64,000 bases of DNA from assembly GCF_029227915.1 (NCBI RefSeq), contig NC_079877.1, forward strand, positions 16,044,851-16,108,850. The letters are read 5' to 3'. The notes under the pieces are model-generated. The model did not search any database. It saw only the letters and a list, made by a program, of their open reading frames with translations, and was not told where the DNA came from. Both the position numbers and the translations under genes were made by a program. Positions 57,825 through 64,000 of this stretch are shown one piece after another. Numbering within the stretch: position 1 is the stretch's first letter; every line of letters begins with the position of its first letter. The stretch comes from Hydractinia symbiolongicarpus. Lineage: Eukaryota; Cnidaria; Hydrozoa; Anthoathecata; Hydractiniidae.

Positions 57825-58637
57825 ATGAAAACAGCAAAATATAAGATCAATGGAAAGAATGGATTAGTTTTAGAAAGCACTAAAGAGCAAGCTATAGTAA
57901 ATTGTATTAAAATTATTGTGACAAATGCAGACAATAAGGAGGAAGATGCTGTTATTTCTGACCAAATAATCAAACTGAAACAAGAGACTGGTGTTACAAA
58001 CGATCAAATAACCAGCCTAGTGGGTACAGTCAGAGGTGTTAGGAATCGAGTTAAGAAAAGAATTAATTTGTTTCTTTCTGGAGGTTTTAGTAATTCAGAT
58101 GAGACTACCACAAAAACAAAGTCTGATTTTAACTTAGATGTTCCAGATGACTTTGTTCCAAAGGAGTCCAAGACTGAAAAGGTGATTATATATATATCTA
58201 GTTTAGGTATAATTCGGAAAACAAAGTCAGACTGTCTGTTTGTTAAAAAGGCATTTCGCAATTTGATGTTGAAAACAGAGGAAAAGGATATTGTTGTTCA
58301 ACAGTACAAGAAGGAATACAATGAAAAGTTTCAAGGGTTGGTCCCACCTCAAGTTGTTATTAATGGTGAGTTAATTGGGGGAGCTGCTGAAATAGACAAA
58401 TTGATCGAAACAGGTGATATACATAAATTAACTGGTAACATTGAAAAAATTTCATATAATGAGAATCCTTGTGCAAATTGTGCTGGCCATAGTTACTTTA
58501 ACTGTCCCAAATGTTTGGGTACTGGACGTTCAAGAGTAACAAGACTGGGTTTGAGTCGAGAGTTAAATTACTTAAGTTGTACTATGTGTGATCAAGGGTT
58601 AATTCGGTGTATGGATTGTTTAGACTTAATTAATTAG
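57825..58637 (+). CDS. Glutaredoxin domain-containing cysteine-rich protein (GRXCR-like)
   Basis: This is a single 270-codon exon. Residues ~118-205 form a glutaredoxin-like domain: strand VIIYISSLGII, a degenerate active site (KSDCLFVKKAF, in which CxxC is reduced to one Cys), PPQVVINGELIGG (cis-Pro strand and GG motif) and an IDKLIETGDIHKL helix. The C-terminal tail has four CxxC pairs: 216/219, 227/230, 252/255 and 262/265. This order and the tail (C..C.G.......C..C.G) are the mark of GRXCR1/GRXCR2. Vertebrate members act in hair-cell stereocilia on actin-bundle architecture. The N-terminal ~115 residues are charged and not conserved as far as I can judge. The lone active-site Cys argues against dithiol redox chemistry, and the cysteine tail may bind zinc or take glutathione. 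The lack of introns is notable because the vertebrate genes are split. Confidence 0.85.
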   Translation: MKTAKYKINGKNGLVLESTKEQAIVNCIKIIVTNADNKEEDAVISDQIIKLKQETGVTNDQITSLVGTVRGVRNRVKKRINLFLSGGFSNSDETTTKTKSDFNLDVPDDFVPKESKTEKVIIYISSLGIIRKTKSDCLFVKKAFRNLMLKTEEKDIVVQQYKKEYNEKFQGLVPPQVVINGELIGGAAEIDKLIETGDIHKLTGNIEKISYNENPCANCAGHSYFNCPKCLGTGRSRVTRLGLSRELNYLSCTMCDQGLIRCMDCLDLIN

Positions 58638-61600
58638 CTGTAGTGTTTTTTTAATATTATTACATTATATGCTGAATTTCATGCAGATCATTTCCTGCAT
58701 TTTCTTTAAATTAAAACCTGCATGTGAAATCGGCTAATGGTAAAATAACTGAAAAAAAGAAATTAAACAACTTTCATAAAGATTCTACCTTTACTTTCTT
58801 TTTAACAAAAAAAAAATACGCTTTAGACAGATCTTTTCCAAACTATATAATAAGTGATAATAGTCTGTTTTGCCTCTAAGTTAATTAAGGTGTTATCCAA
58901 AAAATTAATGCCGTGGCTTAAATTTGGAATTTTATTAAGGTCATCTGGACATGCCATAGAGCGACCCTAGGAGATTGTTAATATTGATTGAAGAGAGTAG
59001 GTCATTATTGTGTCAAACCCAATGTAATGTTTCGCAAGTTCTATTTTGAGGACATTATGGATTCCTTACATAACATACCAGTTTGATAACAAGTATCCCA
59101 ACAGCATGTACTACCATGGTTTTACATTTATGTTTAACGGGTACTAAGAACATTGGATTATACGCTTTTAACCCTGAATTTTGTGTGTATTCAATTTCAT
59201 GGAGCAACGCTCTGCGTGAATTTCAGCAAAAGTGAAATATGTAAAGTACTATCATTTCGAAATTTGTTATCTTTTAAATTATTTCCAAGTTTTATCTTTT
59301 ACTTTGAAAACTGTAATATCAATTTTTTACAGATATTTTATATTATTTATTATTCACGACTATGTAAATGTAGGTTTTGTAAAACGAGATGAGGATTTAA
59401 TAATTACTCGTTATTATTATTATTATTATTATTATAATTATTGATTATAACTGTTTTATTTATAGATAATGCCCTATGCACAACATTTTTATTATATATA
59501 TATATAATGAAATAAACAAATAAAGTTAGTAATATATAACACTATATTGGTATATAAATATATATAACAAAAGCTTTTTGTGAATATAGAATTAATGTAA
59601 AAGTTCAATTTCTCAGCCGTCAGCGAAAAATTGCTGAAGTAGAATGTTATTTGGCTGCTGCAGTTATTATTTTATCTTTTAAATGCACTTTTCTTATACA
59701 CGAACAACAGGTAAATGTAGAGAATTTAGAATTTTTGTTAACATGGCCTTTGCTAAGTTCTGACCTGAATTAAAAAGGCTGAATGATACTTATCAGAAAT
59801 TGCTAGTACAAAAAAAATTGTTGTACCACAATTAACGAAATTATTGCTTACTGTCTTAATAGTTTACTAGCAAAAAAAATAATATTCTAAGAATTGCAAT
59901 TTATTCAGAAAGATATTACTTATTATAGTGATTTTAATACAATTTATTTCAAAGAATTTTTGTTGTGTATATATTATGATATAATGATAAGTAAAATATT
60001 TATAGATTTTGATCAATATTTAAAAAAAGAAATTGTAAATACGTTTAAAACCATTTTAAAATGCACTTTTTGAATGTTGAATGTAATAATGTGTTATATT
60101 ACATGTGTTAATGTATAGCTACTGATAATAACATCCATTTTTAAGTATATAGAATTTTGTCCTCATTTCGAACCAATTGCAAACAACGTATGCATTTGCA
60201 TGCCTTTGTGTGTCTCTAAACTTATATAGGCCCTATATGTTTACTCACAAATTTGATTAAAAACTGACATGCAGATCCCAAGTTATGGAGTCGTCAGCAA
60301 AAAATAAGGCTTGGGACGAGCAAGCAAATGTCATTTTAGCAAAAAAATTTGTTTTAATCAATTTATCTTTATAGTATATGCATTGATGAAGTTTGAATGC
60401 ACATTCCTTACCAGGTCAAAAATTACTAATGACAGAAAATGTCATAATTTACTATTACTTCAATATGATATCTTAATTTATGCAGCATAGTTAAATCTGA
60501 AATTCTTTAAATGTGAATATCTTTAGAACGAAAAAAGCTTTTTAAAAAATTTAAAAAGACTTGCTGGCCAACTTTTCAAAATCTATAATATAAGTTCAAC
60601 ATCATTTTATACCTCGGATTCCCTTTAATGCAAATTTGATAGATTGATGAATTTCATAAGGCAAAAACAATAACACAAAATACAGCTTCTTAACGAAATA
60701 TTAGTTTTTGAGCAATACGCATTTTTTATAAGAAACATATAATTGAGTTTAGCCTGGATGTTTTCTAAGGTTTATAAAAGATTTTTATGAAAATTTATAG
60801 AGTCATAACCCTGTTTTGTACCCTTAATAGTATTTTCAGCGAAAGCTCTGTCAATTATCAATCTTCTAAATTATCTCAATTTTCTCAATATTTTGCAAGT
60901 TGGAAGTTGCAAGCACCTAACATCTCAATCTGATGCTAAAATATTGTTTTCTTATCAAAACAAACCATGAAGTTTAGTACTTTAGCAATAAAATTATATA
61001 AAAAATAAAACATGATTAGTTAACAATGAAATGCACAGCTACAGAAATTAGTACGACGAAAACAGATCAAGCAAGGATATATCTAACATTCATATCAATT
61101 TTTTATTTGAAAACATTAAAAAGGGAAAATTTTATGTGTGAGATTAACATCTTATATATTTTAATTTGCCCAGACAAAATTAACATTTAATAAAAAAAGT
61201 TATAAATTGAGGTAGGTTCATAAAATGTGCGTTAGAATAAGACATATTTCTATATGATTATGTGTTAAATTATTATTTACAACAACATACTTCTTGAGAT
61301 GACTATTCACTTGGAAGTATAGTTTGTAAATTTTGTGTGTCAAATTCTACATTTTATGCATAAATTTACCTAAGCATTTTTATCTCATAAAGCTACTGTT
61401 AGAAATAGAGCAGAATGAGTATTTGTTATTTTGATCTCAGTACCACTTAAAAACAATTTAAAAATTTCTTTAAATTCTTAAATGAATTTAAATTTGATCC
61501 TGTCCTGAAAACAACCAAGGAGACTTCTCTGTCTTTTCGATGCCTCCTCGATTTTATTTTATTAGTCAGTTTTTAGATTATGTTTGCTTATTGTTATTTT

Positions 61601-62137
61601 ATTTATTATAACTTTTGATATTGTGTCTTCCTACGTCAAGAAAAAAAAAGTTTGTGGCAAATAAATATTTTCTGAAAAAGTTTTGTGATGTTGGCACTAC
61701 CTGTTAATGTTTTAGAGGATGATAGGGAAGTGATGTAATAATGCAATTTTAAATTAATTTTTTGTCCAAATATTTGTAATGGTGAGACATTTCTATTTAG
61801 TTGACAATTGGAGCTTTTATTTATTAAAAACACTGGCTATTTTGAAATTTACTGAACCTAGAAATCTTTGGAATTTAAAGTCATAATTTTTCCTCCTCCA
61901 ATGGTAATATGGTATTCCACTTGTCTGTTGTGTTTTTACCTTCAAACATGTTATCTGGTGTTTTTTAAGGAAGCTGTTCCACTGGCTATCTAATGCAGTG
62001 TAATTAAGAAATTTGAACAGTTCAATTAGAGTTAGACTTTCACTTTACAAGGATCTTCAGTGCATCATTTTTTTCCTGGCTTTTTATTTGTGCAATATTT
62101 TTTTATCATAGATAATATATAAACAAAATTATTTAAA
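58638..62137. other. Intergenic stretch between GRXCR-like gene and DPAGT1
   Basis: Very AT-rich (for example TA repeats near 59490-59560 and an ATT microsatellite at 59412-59438). No frame has a recognisable domain. No CpG-rich promoter is visible ahead of 62138. Confidence 0.45.
59412..59440. repeat. (ATT)n microsatellite
   Basis: About nine TTA units in a row, reading poly-Tyr in one frame. It is a simple repeat. Confidence 0.9.
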
Positions 62138-63767
62138 ATGGCAATTATTTACCCGATCGTGATCAATGCCACATATTCAGTAGTGTCATTCTTTGTGGCG
62201 CTACGTTTAATCGGAGGTGCAAAAACGTTATTCATGAAGGCGGGGCTGAAAGGTCGTGATATGAGCAAAAAAGACAAATTAGAAATGTATGTAGGTGATT
62301 CCTACACAAATGAAACTCTCCCTTCTTTACTAGAAAGGGAAAGCACGGTCATTTTTTGTCATTTATGTAGTCTTCAATAAGTTAAACCCTCAAACCTAAT
62401 CTTTTTACAGGTCCTTGTATAGCAACTTCTTATTTTTTTAGACCCGAGTCAATGGGTGTGGTATGTGGCACAGTATTCTTGATATGTATGTTTCTGTTCA
62501 TACCAATTCCTTTTGTGACAAAATGGATGCAACAACAGGACATTGAGAGCTCTGTTTTTCCACATAACGAGGTATATAATGTGTTAATGATTTCCCTAGG
62601 TCTTTTTTTGTTGTTGTTGTAAGACAAAAAAAAGGAACTGTTTGTGTATTTGTACCAAAGTCGAGAGGGGGTGTAGAAGATCATAATTTTTACTTCTGCC
62701 GTAGCTTTTTTGTGTTGTTAATGTTACTGTTTCTTCCCACTATCAGGAAATCCACTCTATGAGAAAGAATGAATTGCCAGGCACTTGTGTTAAAATATTG
62801 TTAGAATGCTCGAAAAAATCAGGATGAATTTTTTTCTATCAGGTGATGTCATAAATTTTGGATTCAAATGATTAATTAGAACTATTCTCATTTTTTGAAG
62901 TATCCACAAGAATTGAGAGTTTCATATTTTGTTTCTTAATGAATAAGCGTTAGTTGCTTTACAGTCTGCTACTATGAAAATGCTTGTGTTAAATTCACAA
63001 TTGTTAAGTATTTGGCAACGTCATTAGGGTATTCGTATCGACCTAAAAACTGCTGGAAAATTAAGGGAAATGTTAGCAATATCACTATAAAAATATCACT
63101 ATAAGAAGTTATATTGAGTATTATTGTTATATTTCCCTATTTTTTTATTATTTTTTTATTTAAGTTTGTCGAATTTATTGCTGCTTTACTTTCGATATGT
63201 TGCATGATCTTATTGGGTTACGCCGATGACACATTGGACCTTCGATGGCGATACAAACTCATCCTGCCGACGATTGCGTCACTCCCTCTACTTATGGTCT
63301 ACTTCGTAAACATTGGCTCCACAACTATTGTTGTTCCCAAGCCTCTTCGCTTTTGGATAGGGTTGAATTTGAATTTAGGTAAAATATTTTTTCCGTGAAG
63401 CTTTAAGATATGTATTCGTGTTGTAAATTTTTAGATAAGATAATTTTATCATTTTTAAAAGATTTTTATGAATTTGTAAAGAATGTATTGATATTTTGGT
63501 GATATTGTGGCTGAGTTTTTATCTTTTCTTTCAAGGTATCTTATATTATGTATACATGGGTATGCTGGCTGTGTTTTGTACAAACGCAATCAATATTCTG
63601 GCAGGTGTCAACGGTTTGGAGACCGGTCAGTCTTTGGTAATTGGCATTTCCATTCTCGTCTTCAACACGATAGAACTACACAATGAATGCTGGAAAACCC
63701 ATCTGTTTTCAATTTATTTTATTCTTCCTTATGTTTTCGTTACTGCAGCTTTGCTATATCATAATTG
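62138..63767 (+). CDS. DPAGT1: UDP-GlcNAc:dolichyl-phosphate GlcNAc-1-phosphotransferase, 5' exons (partial)
   Basis: Four exons are visible: 62138-62286, 62442-62571, 63165-63378 and 63536-63767. They join in phases 2, 0 and 1 to 241 codons plus two bases, the last exon ending in a perfect GTAAGT donor. The enzyme (ALG7 in yeast) sits in the ER membrane and transfers GlcNAc-1-phosphate from UDP-GlcNAc to dolichyl phosphate, the first step of N-glycan precursor assembly and the target of tunicamycin. The match to animal DPAGT1 is strong and collinear: [35 protein letters not shown] (with the metal-binding ADD), [43 protein letters not shown] and LLYHNW. About five membrane helices lie in this half. 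The C-terminal ~40% lies beyond the window. Confidence 0.97.
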
Positions 63768-64000
63768 GTAAGTGCTTTTTATTACTTCTTTTGATTCATA
63801 TAAGGTGGGTAGAAGTTAGAAAACTTTGGAATAACCAAGGGATTCTTGTTTGTGTGAGGACCCTTTTTTATTTATGAGAATTTTGTAAAGCTCTTTGTCT
63901 AGAAAATGGATGTCTTCTTATGCTGGTAAAACATACTGAGTTTATGTTAGCAAGAGAAGTAATTTGATATCTTATTATATCAAATTTCTATTCTGGAATC
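63768..64000 (+). other. Start of DPAGT1 intron 4
   Basis: Intron sequence after the GTAAGT donor. The next exon, expected to begin with the G completing Trp and then Tyr-Pro-Ser or similar, is not reached. Confidence 0.8.

Overview
The window is nuclear DNA of an animal, most likely a cnidarian and perhaps a hydrozoan. This placement is inference. The DNA is AT-rich, genes have short exons with GT/AG introns mostly in phase 1, and there are animal-specific extracellular modules (ShKT, LDLa, fibronectin III, Ig). A SOCS box protein and a dense load of decayed transposons are also present. The taxon cannot be fixed from this sequence alone.

Six genes are supported. In order: (1) 4369-5697 (+), an intronless 442-residue protein ending in a SOCS-box-like tail, probably a ubiquitin-ligase adaptor. 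(2) 12669-14463 (-), the 3' part of a secreted multi-ShKT-domain gene. (3) 21567-37403 (-), a single-pass receptor-like protein whose eight exons join in frame to 596 residues: signal peptide, Ig, LDLa, fibronectin III repeats, membrane helix and a short tail ending in YDKL. Its largest intron is about 9.9 kb. (4) 43034-49853 (-), a membrane-anchored protein with a putative lipid-transfer (SMP/TULIP, C2CD2/TMEM24-like) domain and a long disordered C-terminal part. (5) 57825-58637 (+), an intronless GRXCR-type glutaredoxin-domain cysteine-rich protein. (6) 62138 to beyond the window end (+), the first four exons of DPAGT1/ALG7, the first enzyme of dolichol-linked N-glycan assembly. I see no operon-like relation between these genes.

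The rest is largely mobile-element debris. It includes Helitron ends (one complete 144-bp element and a head-to-tail tandem pair), pogo/Tigger-like MITEs with TA targets, and a 2234-bp DDE transposon with 31-bp terminal inverted repeats and a 6-bp target duplication. There are also several other MITEs, a hAT transposase fragment, a GIY-YIG retroelement fragment, a LINE 3' end and a possible tRNA-derived SINE. A 21-bp minisatellite (18346-19212) is split by an insertion with inverted ends and a THAP-like reading frame.

The most unusual structure is at 56049-56813. Nineteen copies of an 11-base palindromic core (CTGAGCGTCAG) each sit inside different but mutually complementary flanking arms. 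They are organised in a 177-bp, five-hairpin higher-order unit and enclosed by an 11-bp inverted repeat. No feature type I know explains it.
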